A DNA stretch of 52,225 nt from an uncultured Bacilli bacterium (GTDB lineage Bacteria > Bacillota_I > Bacilli_A > RF39 > UBA660). Position 1 is the first letter of the stretch. Every line of letters starts with the position of its first letter. The translations under genes were made by a program, and so were the position numbers. The stretch is from NCBI GenBank assembly GCA_934130105.1, contig CAKOXL010000006.1:1-52225 (forward strand), given 5' to 3'. This document shows, in pieces, positions 25,355-34,115 of the stretch. The notes below the pieces were generated by a model that was not told where the DNA came from, searched no databases, and saw only the letters and a program-made list of their open reading frames with translations.

Positions 25355-27568
25355 ATGATATCAGAAGAAAGGTTAAAAATTGTATTAAAAGATATTTTTG
25401 AATCTGATAAAGAATTTAACGATTTTCAAAAAAAGAAATTAAAAACATTATATCAACATGGAAATGAAAAAAACATTAGAGAAATTATTAAAGTATTAAA
25501 AAGCTACAATTTATCATATTTAATAAAAAAATGCCCTAGCATTTTATCCAGAGGAAAAAGTAGTGAAATATCCAGAATATTAGAATTATTATCAAGTAAA
25601 GAATTATTAGATTTGGTAAAAAACTGCCCTAGCATTTTAGCCAGAGGAAAAAGCAATGAAATATCCATAATATTAGAATTATTATCAAGTAAAGAATTAT
25701 TAGATTTAGTAGAAAAATGTCCTAGTATTTTAGTCAGAGTAAAAAGCAATGAAATATCCATAATATTAGAATTATTATCAAGTAAAGGATTATTAGATTT
25801 AGTAAAAAAATGTCCTGTCATTTTAGTGTCTGGAAACAGTGATGAAATATCTAAAATATTAGATTTAGTAGATGCAAATTTAGTAAAAAAATGTCCTGTC
25901 ATTTTAGCGTTTGGAAACAGTGATGAAATATCTAAAATATTAGATTTAGTAGATGTAAATTTAATAAAAACATGTCCTAGTATTTTAGCTAGAGGAAACA
26001 GTAATGAAATATCCAAACTATTAGATTTAGTAGATATAAGCCTAATAGAAAAATGTCCTAGCATTTTAGCATTGGGAAAAAGCAATGAAATATCAAAAAT
26101 ATTAGATTTGTTAGGTGTAAATTTAATAGAAAAATGTCCTTACATTTTAGTACAAGGAAACAGTGAAGAAATATCTAAAATATTAGAATTATTGCAAGAA
26201 AAAAATTTATTAGATTTGGTAAAAAGTTGTCCCGTCATTTTAGCGCAAGGAAACAGTAATGAAATATCCAAACTATTAGATTTAGTAGATATAGGCCTAA
26301 TAAAAACATGTCCTAGTATTTTAGCATTTGGAAAAAGTGATGAAATATCTAAGATATTAGAATTATTGCAAGAAAAAAATTTATTAGATTTGGTAAAAAG
26401 TTGTCCCGTCATTTTAGCAAAAGGAAAAAGTGATGAGATATCTAAAATATTAAATTTATTAGATGTGAATTTAATAAAAACATGTCCTAGTATTTTAGCT
26501 AGGGGAAACAGTGATGAGATATCTAAAATATTAGATTTATTAGATGTAAATCTAATAGAAAAATGTCCTAACATTTTAGCCCAAGGAAACAGTGATGAAA
26601 TATCTAAGATATTAGAATTATTAGCAAGTAAAGAATCATTAGATTTAGTAGAAATATGTCCCAGCATTTTAGCAAAAGGAAAAAGTGATGAAATATCTAA
26701 AATATTAAACAAGATAGATACGGTAGACGGTGATATCAATAATGTTTTTCCATCATTACTACTTGATTATGATAGAGTATGTGATATTGTTGAATTAAAG
26801 AAAGATGGTATATCAAAAGAAGAGTATAGTAAAAACTTAAAACTGCACTTAAGATTAATAAACCAATATAATGTAATGTGTTCCAAAGAAGAATTAATCT
26901 CTTTATCAAAAAAATTAAATATGACATATGATGAATTTTTGGTTTCATTATTTAATCTAAAATATGATAGTATTGAAGGGTTAAAAGAAAAAAATTGTTT
27001 TTGGATAGGTGATAATATACCAGTTACTAATGAACAACTTAATATATACCAAAATGAAATAGTTGATATAAGCAGTGCCGTATCCAAAAGTTTTAAATCA
27101 AAATATTCATCCTTAACATACGAAGAAATATACGATCATGTATTAGATTGTATAATACAAAAAGGAGGAGCAATGCTTACTAATTTTGGTAATACTAGTC
27201 TTTTATATCCAATTTTGTTTAAATATTTAGAAAAATGTTGTTATGCTATCTTTTCAACTGCCAATAAAAATATAAGCTATGATAAAATATCTAATTTAAA
27301 TAAATTTTCTTATCAGGAAAATGGCTACGATTTAGAAAATGATTTTATTGATAGTTATCAATATTTGACACCTACTGAAAGAACTATCCTCTTAAATATG
27401 TCAATTGCGATAGAATCAGGTTATGACTACATCAGTTTTTTAGAGGAACAATTGTTAATGGATCAAGCTGAAATATTAGAAATATTATCGACAATAAAAA
27501 CTAAAATAATAGAACACGAAAAGAAAAATGGTGATAATGATAATTTTCAAAAAGCAATAAAATATTAA
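25355..27568 (+). CDS. Helical-repeat solenoid protein 3
   Basis: The 737-residue paralogue has the common cap (1-59), thirteen repeats (60-434; six of 31 and seven of 27 residues), a degenerate fourteenth (435-464), the 257-residue C-terminal region and a 16-residue tail. That C-terminal region is essentially identical in protein, and close to identical in DNA, to that of protein 1, whereas protein 2 differs at many places. Repeats 11-14 also match repeats 20-23 of protein 1 almost exactly. Its upstream region aligns with those of genes 1 and 2, but the -10 string is degraded (TACAGTATAGAT instead of GGTATAATAT) and the ribosome site is AAAGGACGG, so it may be expressed differently. Cellular role unknown; cytosolic. 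Confidence 0.88.
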   Translation: MISEERLKIVLKDIFESDKEFNDFQKKKLKTLYQHGNEKNIREIIKVLKSYNLSYLIKKCPSILSRGKSSEISRILELLSSKELLDLVKNCPSILARGKSNEISIILELLSSKELLDLVEKCPSILVRVKSNEISIILELLSSKGLLDLVKKCPVILVSGNSDEISKILDLVDANLVKKCPVILAFGNSDEISKILDLVDVNLIKTCPSILARGNSNEISKLLDLVDISLIEKCPSILALGKSNEISKILDLLGVNLIEKCPYILVQGNSEEISKILELLQEKNLLDLVKSCPVILAQGNSNEISKLLDLVDIGLIKTCPSILAFGKSDEISKILELLQEKNLLDLVKSCPVILAKGKSDEISKILNLLDVNLIKTCPSILARGNSDEISKILDLLDVNLIEKCPNILAQGNSDEISKILELLASKESLDLVEICPSILAKGKSDEISKILNKIDTVDGDINNVFPSLLLDYDRVCDIVELKKDGISKEEYSKNLKLHLRLINQYNVMCSKEELISLSKKLNMTYDEFLVSLFNLKYDSIEGLKEKNCFWIGDNIPVTNEQLNIYQNEIVDISSAVSKSFKSKYSSLTYEEIYDHVLDCIIQKGGAMLTNFGNTSLLYPILFKYLEKCCYAIFSTANKNISYDKISNLNKFSYQENGYDLENDFIDSYQYLTPTERTILLNMSIAIESGYDYISFLEEQLLMDQAEILEILSTIKTKIIEHEKKNGDNDNFQKAIKY
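25532..26656 (+). repeat. Thirteen tandem coding repeats
   Basis: The 93- and 81-bp units are close in sequence to those of gene 1, with four 81-bp units in a row (repeats 4-7). Repeats 11-13 are nearly the same as repeats 20-22 of gene 1. Confidence 0.93.
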
Positions 27569-27610
27569 ATACATGCTTATGTATAGAGCCTATTTTAAAA
27601 AAATATATGA

Positions 27611-27639
27611 TTGAAAAATAAATAAAATAAAGTTATAAT
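27611..27639 (+). promoter_or_regulatory. Promoter of cvpA-trx
   Basis: TTGAAA (27611-27616) and TATAAT (27634-27639) are 17 bases apart. The -10 box overlaps the in-frame ATG at 27638, which rules it out as the start of the next gene. Confidence 0.8.
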
Positions 27640-27664
27640 GAGTATATTAGAAGTAGGTGATTAT

Positions 27665-28378
27665 ATGAATATAGTAGATGCAATTATAATATTGCTTATT
27701 TTATCATTTGGTGCCATGGGATTTAAAAGAGGTGTATTAAAGCAACTAGTAACAACACTTGGCTTTGTAATTGTTGTAGTATTAGCCTTTTATCTAAAAA
27801 ATCCTATTGCAGAATTTTTAAGCCTAAACTTGCCCTTTTTTAAATTTGGTGGTGTCTTTGCTAATGTAACTAGTATCAATATTATCTTATATCAGTTAAT
27901 TTCCTTCATTTTGGTAGTTACTATATTAGAAATAGTACTAGGTGTTTTAATCAAGATAACAGGTGTCATTGAAAAAATACTAAAATTCACGGTTATCCTT
28001 GGCATTCCATCTAAAATATTAGGCTTTTTCGTTGGAATTATTGAAGGTTTTGTTGTAGTATTTTTAGTTCTATTTGTCTTAAGACAACCAGGCTTTAATT
28101 TTAAAATATTTGATGATAGTAAATTGACTAAACCAATTTTAAATTCAACTCCAATACTATCACAAGTAGCTGGTGACTTTGTTGATACCTTTAATGATCT
28201 ATACGAATTAGGTAATGATTATTATGAAAAGAAGATGGATGAAAATACATTGAATTTAAAATCAATCGATATTATGTTAGAACATAAAATTATAACGACA
28301 GATTATGTTGAAAAACTAATTAATGCTAAAAAAATAAAAGTTGATGGCATTAGTAGTGTAATTGATAAATATAGATAG
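27665..28378 (+). CDS. CvpA family membrane protein
   Basis: The 237-residue protein carries a CvpA-type domain: N-terminal NIVDAIIILLILSFGAMGF with the following GVLKQL segment, then three more hydrophobic helices up to about residue 140. The C-terminal third is soluble and helical. CvpA homologues are linked to colicin V production and to envelope homeostasis. The start is ATG 27665 behind GTAGGTGAT. Thioredoxin follows 8 bases later in the same transcript. Confidence 0.85.
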   Translation: MNIVDAIIILLILSFGAMGFKRGVLKQLVTTLGFVIVVVLAFYLKNPIAEFLSLNLPFFKFGGVFANVTSINIILYQLISFILVVTILEIVLGVLIKITGVIEKILKFTVILGIPSKILGFFVGIIEGFVVVFLVLFVLRQPGFNFKIFDDSKLTKPILNSTPILSQVAGDFVDTFNDLYELGNDYYEKKMDENTLNLKSIDIMLEHKIITTDYVEKLINAKKIKVDGISSVIDKYR

Positions 28379-28386
28379 GAGAAATT

Positions 28387-28695
28387 ATGATTAAAGAATT
28401 AGAAACAGAAAATTTTAATAATGAAATAGAAAAAAACTTAGTATTAGTAGATTTTTATGCTACTTGGTGTGGTCCATGTAAAATGATGCATCCAGTAATA
28501 GAAGAAATTAGTAAAAATAATGAATCATTAAAAATATTAAAAGTTAATGTTGATAACCATGATGATCTAGCACGTGAATATATGGTTATGAGCATCCCAA
28601 CCTTAATGCTATTTAAGGATGGAAAACTAGTAGAAAAAAACATTGGTTTTACACCAAAAGATGTACTAGATAAATGGCTTGATAATAATAAATAA
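28387..28695 (+). CDS. trxA: Thioredoxin
   Basis: The 102-residue protein has the active site ATWCGPCKMM near residues 26-35, the cis-Pro loop SIPTLMLFKDG and normal thioredoxin length. It reduces disulfides in the cytosol, presumably with a thioredoxin reductase outside the window. It is the second gene of the cvpA unit and is followed by a terminator. Confidence 0.95.
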   Translation: MIKELETENFNNEIEKNLVLVDFYATWCGPCKMMHPVIEEISKNNESLKILKVNVDNHDDLAREYMVMSIPTLMLFKDGKLVEKNIGFTPKDVLDKWLDNNK

Positions 28696-28705
28696 TAAAA
28701 AAATT

Positions 28706-28736
28706 AAACTTTTCGGTATAGAAAAGTTTTTTTAAT
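28706..28736 (+). terminator. Terminator after trxA
   Basis: A 9-bp stem (28706-28714 with 28721-28729) with a 6-base loop ends in a run of seven Ts. Confidence 0.9.
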
Positions 28737-28759
28737 TTTACTTTTTAATTATTTTATTA

Positions 28760-28765
28760 TATAAT
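28760..28765 (+). promoter_or_regulatory. -10 box upstream of ftsA
   Basis: TATAAT at 28760-28765 is 34 bases before the ftsA start; no clear -35 box. Confidence 0.5.
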
Positions 28766-28798
28766 GACTGTAAGATAGTAGAAAGGAAGCAGTGATTT

Positions 28799-29980
28799 AT
28801 GAAGAAAATATATACTGGCATTGATCTTGGCAGTTATAGTATTAAGATGATTGTTTGTGAAGTAATTAATAATAATTTTCATGTGCTAGCTGTCTCTAAT
28901 ATAAGATGTAAAGGCATTAAAGATGGGTTAATTATTGATACAAAAGAAGCTAAAAAATGCTTAAAAAAACTAAAACAAGATATTGAAAAACAACTAAATA
29001 TTACTATTAATCAAGCCATTATAGCTATATCTTCATATGATAAAAAATTTGATATTGTTGAAGGATGTATTAATATAGATGAAAATAAAATAATAAATTC
29101 TAGCGATATTAAAAAAGTATTACAGCAGGCAGTATCAGGTAAAATAGATAGTGATAATGAATTAGTTACGGTAACGCCAATCTTATTTCAGGTTGATAAT
29201 TCTAACTTTACAAAAGATCCTAAAGGATGTGTTGGTAGTACTTTATCGACCAAACTAGTAGCTACTTCAGTTCCAAAAGATAATTTAAAATCAATTGCTA
29301 GTTTATTAAAAGAATGTGGAATTGATGTTGTAGATGCTACTTTTGGATCTATTGGTGATTATTATGAAGCTAAAAGTAGAAACAAAGATTTGGATGATTG
29401 TATTTCTGTGATAGTTAATATTGGACATTCAAAAACAGAAATTTCTATTTTTAATAAAGGTATTATGATAAAAAATAAAATACTATCTAGTGGCAGTAAA
29501 GCAATAGATAAAGAAATTGCTTGTTCATATGGAATAAAGTTAGGACAAGCAAGATCTCTAAAGGAAAATTTTGCTCTTGCTGATACAAGGTATGCTGATA
29601 GTGTTGATACAGTAGAATTAATAAACAAAGATGGTGTTGAGTTTAGCATTAATCAATTAGAAATATCTAATATGGTAGAGAATAGTTTAATAGATATGCT
29701 AAAGGAAATTAAAAAGCAAATAAACATCTTAACAAATAGAAAAATTAGTTATATAATAATAGCTGGGGGTATCAGCAATATTGCTGGTTTTGAATATGCT
29801 ATTGAAAATGTTTTTGATAAAAGAACAATGGTTTTAAATGTTGATGCGATTGGCATTCGTGACAATATTTATTCAAGTTGCTATGGAATTATAAAATATT
29901 TTTATAATAAACTTGATTTAGAAGATATATCTTATTCAATGATAAATGAAAGCTTTGGGTATGGTTCAGGAGAAAGATAG
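28799..29980 (+). CDS. ftsA: Cell division protein FtsA (actin-like)
   Basis: The 393-residue actin-fold ATPase tethers FtsZ to the membrane. The phosphate-1 motif GIDLGSYSIKM (about 7-17), the 1C subdomain (about 85-165), the phosphate-2 segment VIVNIGHSKTEISIF and the adenosine motif IIAGGISNIAGF are present. It lies 11 bases before ftsZ, the usual pair. Unlike typical FtsA, the C-terminus (ending GYGSGER) shows no basic amphipathic membrane-targeting helix, so membrane attachment may need a partner. Length is a little below the usual 420. Confidence 0.92.
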   Translation: MKKIYTGIDLGSYSIKMIVCEVINNNFHVLAVSNIRCKGIKDGLIIDTKEAKKCLKKLKQDIEKQLNITINQAIIAISSYDKKFDIVEGCINIDENKIINSSDIKKVLQQAVSGKIDSDNELVTVTPILFQVDNSNFTKDPKGCVGSTLSTKLVATSVPKDNLKSIASLLKECGIDVVDATFGSIGDYYEAKSRNKDLDDCISVIVNIGHSKTEISIFNKGIMIKNKILSSGSKAIDKEIACSYGIKLGQARSLKENFALADTRYADSVDTVELINKDGVEFSINQLEISNMVENSLIDMLKEIKKQINILTNRKISYIIIAGGISNIAGFEYAIENVFDKRTMVLNVDAIGIRDNIYSSCYGIIKYFYNKLDLEDISYSMINESFGYGSGER

Positions 29981-29991
29981 GGAGGATTTAT

Positions 29992-31089
29992 ATGCTTAAT
30001 AGTTTAGAAATGGATCAACTAGCAAAAATTAAAGTAATTGGTGTTGGTGGTGCTGGGTGTAATGCCGTTAATAGAATGATAGAATCGGGAGTAAAGGGAG
30101 TAGAATTTATTGTAGCTAATACTGATTTACAGGTGCTTAATAATTCGCGTGCTGACATTAAAATTCAAATTGGTACCAATTTGACTGATGGTCTTGGTGC
30201 TGGTGCTAATCCTGATGTTGGAAGAGAAGCTGCTGTTGAAAGCAAAAAGGAAATAGAAGATGCCCTAACAGGAGCAGATATGATATTTGTTACCTGTGGA
30301 ATGGGTGGTGGAACAGGAACTGGTGCATCACCAGTAATAGCAGAAATTGCTCAAACACTAGGTGCATTAACTGTTGCTATTGTTACTAAACCATTTGGCT
30401 TTGAAGGCAAAAGAAGAATGGAAAATGCCGTTAGAGGACTTGATGAATTAAAAAAACATGTTGATTCATTAATTGTAATTCCTAACGATAGATTAAGAGA
30501 AATTATTGATAAAACAACACCAATGTTGGAAGCTTTCAAAGAAGTAGATAACGTACTTCGCCGTGGTGTACAATCTATTTCAGACTTAATTGCTGTTGTT
30601 GGACTTGTTAACCTAGACTTTGCTGATGTAAAAGCTATCATGCAAAATTCAGGCAAAGCTATCATTGGTATAGGAATAGGTATGGGTGAAGATAGAGCTA
30701 TCGAAGCTGCTAAACAAGCTGTTTCTTCTCCTCTTCTTGAAACAAGTATTCAAGGAGCTACTAATGCTATAATAAATGTAACTGGTGGTGTTAATTTAAC
30801 ATTATTTGAAGCAGAGCAGGCAGCTGAAGTGGTAAGAGCTGCATCTAATACTGATGTTAATACAATTTTTGGTTCAGTTATTAATGAAAACTTAACTGAT
30901 GAAGTTATTGTAACTGTTATAGCTACTGGTTTTGATAAAAACGAAAAAACTAAAGAAACAAATTATAATAATCCTCAAAATGCAACTAGAAGAACTCAAC
31001 GTGAGATTGAAGTTATGGATGATTTTGATGACGATGACGACGATGGTGATGATGATTTCCCTATCTTCTTACAAAATAAAAACTTTTAA
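29992..31089 (+). CDS. ftsZ: Cell division protein FtsZ
   Basis: The 365-residue tubulin homologue forms the division ring. It has the GTP-binding motif GGMGGGTGTGASP near residues 102-114 and the T7-loop region LVNLDFADVKAIM. A short acidic linker of Asp repeats (about 341-354) precedes the C-terminal peptide DFPIFLQNK, which resembles the conserved DIPxFLR tail that binds FtsA and other partners. It is translated from a strong GGGAGGATT site directly after ftsA, and a terminator follows. Confidence 0.97.
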   Translation: MLNSLEMDQLAKIKVIGVGGAGCNAVNRMIESGVKGVEFIVANTDLQVLNNSRADIKIQIGTNLTDGLGAGANPDVGREAAVESKKEIEDALTGADMIFVTCGMGGGTGTGASPVIAEIAQTLGALTVAIVTKPFGFEGKRRMENAVRGLDELKKHVDSLIVIPNDRLREIIDKTTPMLEAFKEVDNVLRRGVQSISDLIAVVGLVNLDFADVKAIMQNSGKAIIGIGIGMGEDRAIEAAKQAVSSPLLETSIQGATNAIINVTGGVNLTLFEAEQAAEVVRAASNTDVNTIFGSVINENLTDEVIVTVIATGFDKNEKTKETNYNNPQNATRRTQREIEVMDDFDDDDDDGDDDFPIFLQNKNF

Positions 31090-31093
31090 TAAT

Positions 31094-31126
31094 AATAAAA
31101 AATAAGTGTAATGCTTATTTTTTATT
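31094..31126 (+). terminator. Terminator after ftsZ
   Basis: A 13-bp AT-rich stem (31094-31106 with 31114-31126) with a 7-base loop includes a T-run on its 3' arm. Confidence 0.8.
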
Positions 31127-31149
31127 TAACATTTTATTAAGGAGCATAT

Positions 31150-31689
31150 ATGAAAATAGAATTAAATGAGAAATCAGATAGAAATTTTTATGATGAATTA
31201 TTATATATAATAAATTTTAATCAAAGAATAAGAAAAAAACCAACTAAAAGAATAAGCACAATGACTAAAGAATTAACAAGACTTATTATCTTATCAATAG
31301 CTATACTTATTGTATCAACAACTTTATTTATTAGTTATAATGATAAAGTAATGCTTTTATTAACGATAATTGTATTTTTAATTTTAATTTTACTAGTTTA
31401 TTACTTATTAAATATTAGTAAAATGATAAATACTTATTTATGTAATGAATCAACATCAACCATCAATATCAATAATTCGGGAATAGAATTAATTAATAAC
31501 CATCAAAAAATGAAAATGAACTGGAATATGGTTTCAGAAGTACTAATTAATAAATATTCCATATATTTAGTGCCTACTAATTTAAATGATGTTTCAATAG
31601 CGCTATCTACCAAAAATAAAGACAAGTTTTTAGTAGCAATGAAAAAATATAAAAAAGATGATTTAATAATTGATAACACTAATAAATAA
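31150..31689 (+). CDS. Small membrane protein with YcxB-like C-terminal domain
   Basis: The 179-residue protein has a basic N-terminal segment, two adjacent hydrophobic helices (about 46-65 and 70-90) and a C-terminal cytoplasmic domain. The pattern there, GIELINNHQKMKMNWNMV followed by a hydrophobic strand pair and a Lys-rich helix, resembles YcxB-type domains (a PH-like fold). Function unknown. It begins behind AAGGAG and is followed by a terminator, so it may be monocistronic or read through from ftsZ. Confidence 0.65.
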   Translation: MKIELNEKSDRNFYDELLYIINFNQRIRKKPTKRISTMTKELTRLIILSIAILIVSTTLFISYNDKVMLLLTIIVFLILILLVYYLLNISKMINTYLCNESTSTININNSGIELINNHQKMKMNWNMVSEVLINKYSIYLVPTNLNDVSIALSTKNKDKFLVAMKKYKKDDLIIDNTNK

Positions 31690-31722
31690 AAAGTAGTAAG
31701 CAGTATTTAAAAAATAATAGTT

Positions 31723-31760
31723 AATGGAGTTAAATTTTAGATTTAGCTCCATTTATTTTA
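31723..31760 (+). terminator. Terminator before the MarR-ABC operon
   Basis: A 13-bp stem with one T-G wobble (31723-31735 with 31741-31753) and a 5-base loop is followed by TATTTTA. Confidence 0.85.
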
Positions 31761-31829
31761 CCTTTTCAATCTGCTAATTTATTTATAACAGTAGGTGTAA
31801 AATTTTATTATTCAAAGATTGTAAGGGTA

Positions 31830-31858
31830 TTGACAATTTTAATTATTAGTCATATTAT
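31830..31858 (+). promoter_or_regulatory. Promoter of the MarR-ABC operon, with possible operator
   Basis: TTGACA (31830-31835) and TATTAT (31853-31858) are exactly 17 bases apart. The spacer is bounded by TGAC and GTCA (31831-31852), a weak inverted repeat where an autoregulating MarR protein could bind. Confidence 0.8.
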
Positions 31859-31890
31859 GATATAGGCAACTAAAAAAAGTAGGTGTAATT

Positions 31891-32361
31891 TTGAAAGAAG
31901 AAAATTTGTTATTTGAAATAAAATCACTAGAAAAGCTGATTTATAGAACATTTATTTATAATACTAATTGTGATATGAAAAAGAATAACCTAACACCAAC
32001 TCAAATGCAAATTATGGAGTACATTTTAAATAGTAGTGATGAGGTATATCAAAAGGATTTAGAAAAAATATTAAACCTAAGAAGAGCTACGGTATCCGGA
32101 GTATTACAGACAATGGAAAAAAGAAACTTAATTGAAAGAATCAACGTTGATCTAGATGCGAGATTAAAAAAAATTATTTTGCATCCTAATGCCCACTTGT
32201 TATTTGATGAAATGTCAAAAAAAATGACAGAAGTTGAAAACATAATTGTTAAAGGAATCCCCAAAGATGAATTGGAAGCTTTTTCAAGTGTACTATCAAA
32301 AATGATGGATAATATAAAAAAAGAGACTGAAAGTGTTGCTAAAAGAAAGGAAGATTTATGA
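31891..32361 (+). CDS. MarR family transcriptional regulator
   Basis: The 156-residue protein has the MarR winged helix: LTPTQMQIMEYILNS (about 35-49), recognition-helix region LNLRRATVSGVLQTMEKRNLI (about 66-86) and wing DLDARLKKIILHP, with helices at both ends for dimerisation. It appears to start with TTG at 31891 behind AGTAGGTG. Its stop overlaps the start of the first ABC gene by four bases, so it is translated with the exporter and probably represses the operon in the absence of an inducing compound. Confidence 0.9.
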   Translation: MKEENLLFEIKSLEKLIYRTFIYNTNCDMKKNNLTPTQMQIMEYILNSSDEVYQKDLEKILNLRRATVSGVLQTMEKRNLIERINVDLDARLKKIILHPNAHLLFDEMSKKMTEVENIIVKGIPKDELEAFSSVLSKMMDNIKKETESVAKRKEDL

Positions 32362-34115
32362 GAAAATTAATAAAGGATTTTAGTAAAAAAGATATCTGTT
32401 TTATTATAATTTGTTTCTTGTTAATTGCATCTCAAGTCTGGCTTGAGTTAAAAATACCAGATTATATGAGCAATATAACAAGACTTGTTCAAACAGAAGG
32501 AAGTACTATAACAGAAATTATTAAACAAGGAATATATATGCTAACCTGTGCCTTTGGTAGTTTAATATCAGCTATCATAGTAGGTTATTTAGCAAGTTAT
32601 ATAAGTTCCGTTTTTTCAACTAATTTAAGAAGTAAAATATTTAGAAAAGTTGAATCATTTGGAACTGAAGAAATAAAAAAGTTTTCAACTAGTAGCTTAA
32701 TCACTAGAACAACTAATGATGTTACGCAAATAGAGATGTTTTTATCAATGGGGTTACAGCTCATGATAAAAGCACCAATTATGGCTTTTTGTGCCATTAC
32801 TAAAATACTAAATAAATCATTACAGTGGAGCATTTTAACCGGTGTATGTGTATTAATTCTTTTAACTACCATAGGTATATTAATGATGATTGTATTTCCA
32901 AGATTCTCAAAGGTTCAAAAATTAATAGATAAAGTAAATGGTGTAATTAGAGAAAATTTATCAGGTATACGTGTAATTCGTGCCTTTAATGCTGAAAAGT
33001 ATCAAATCAATCGCTTTGAAGAAGTAAATACTAACTTAACTAATATGCAACTATTTAACCAAAGATGTTTTGCTATTTTAACACCAATCATGAACCTTGT
33101 AATGAATGGCCTAACATTAGGAATTTACTTTATAGGTGCTATTCTAATTAATAATGCTCTAATCGGCGAAAAACTAACTATTTTTAGTAATATGGTTGTT
33201 TTTACTAGCTATGGTATGCAAGTTATTATGTCCTTTTTAATGTTAGCTATGATATTTATGATATTACCACGTGCTAGTGTTTCAGCAAAACGTATTAATG
33301 AAATACTAGATGAAGATGTAAAAATCAAAGATGGTAATTATGATATTACTCCTAAAGAAATTGGAACAGTTGAATTTAAAAATGTATCATTTAAATATCC
33401 TGATGCTGATGAATATTTGCTTAAAAATATTTCTTTTAAAGTAAATAAAGGTGAAACAATTGCTTTCATCGGTTCAACTGGAAGTGGTAAATCAACACTA
33501 ATTAATTTAGTTCCAAGATTTTATGATGCAACCGATGGTGAGGTTTTAGTAGATGGAGTGAATGTAAAAGATTACAAATTAGAACAACTACATAACATAA
33601 TAGGTTACGTTCCTCAAAAAGCTGTTATGTTTACGGGTACTGTAAAATCGAATGTATCATACGGTGATAATGGAAAAGATATAGATGAAGATAGTATTAT
33701 AAAAGCAGTAGAAGTAGCTCAAGGAAAAGAGTTTGTTGAAAAAATGGATAAACAATACGATAGTCACATTGCTAGAGGTGGTACTAACGTATCTGGTGGA
33801 CAAAAACAAAGATTAGCGATTGCTCGTGCGATAGCAAGAGATCCAGAAATTTATATTTTTGATGATTCTTTTTCAGCGCTTGACTATAAAACAGATGCTA
33901 CTCTAAGACGTGAGTTAAAAAAACATACTAAAGATGCAACTAGTATGATAGTTGCTCAAAGAATTGGAACTATTATTGGTAGTGATAAAATCGTAGTATT
34001 AGATAAAGGTGAATGTGTTGGTATCGGAACACATAAAGAATTATTACAAAATTGTGAAGTATATAAAGAAATTGCTTTATCACAATTATCAAAGGAGGAA
34101 TTAGAAAATGCCTAG
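32358..34115 (+). CDS. ABC exporter half-transporter, degenerate catalytic site
   Basis: The 585-residue protein joins six membrane helices (about 15-310) to an ATPase domain. Walker A GSTGSGKST (about 372) and signature VSGGQKQR are intact. However, the residue after Walker B is Asp rather than the catalytic Glu (IFDDSFSALD near 500), and the H-loop His is Gln (IVAQRIGT near 531). Such changes mark the non-hydrolysing site of heterodimeric exporters of the TM287/288 or BmrC/D kind. The partner gene overlaps its end. A multidrug or peptide export role under MarR control is likely. Confidence 0.9.
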   Translation: MRKLIKDFSKKDICFIIICFLLIASQVWLELKIPDYMSNITRLVQTEGSTITEIIKQGIYMLTCAFGSLISAIIVGYLASYISSVFSTNLRSKIFRKVESFGTEEIKKFSTSSLITRTTNDVTQIEMFLSMGLQLMIKAPIMAFCAITKILNKSLQWSILTGVCVLILLTTIGILMMIVFPRFSKVQKLIDKVNGVIRENLSGIRVIRAFNAEKYQINRFEEVNTNLTNMQLFNQRCFAILTPIMNLVMNGLTLGIYFIGAILINNALIGEKLTIFSNMVVFTSYGMQVIMSFLMLAMIFMILPRASVSAKRINEILDEDVKIKDGNYDITPKEIGTVEFKNVSFKYPDADEYLLKNISFKVNKGETIAFIGSTGSGKSTLINLVPRFYDATDGEVLVDGVNVKDYKLEQLHNIIGYVPQKAVMFTGTVKSNVSYGDNGKDIDEDSIIKAVEVAQGKEFVEKMDKQYDSHIARGGTNVSGGQKQRLAIARAIARDPEIYIFDDSFSALDYKTDATLRRELKKHTKDATSMIVAQRIGTIIGSDKIVVLDKGECVGIGTHKELLQNCEVYKEIALSQLSKEELENA

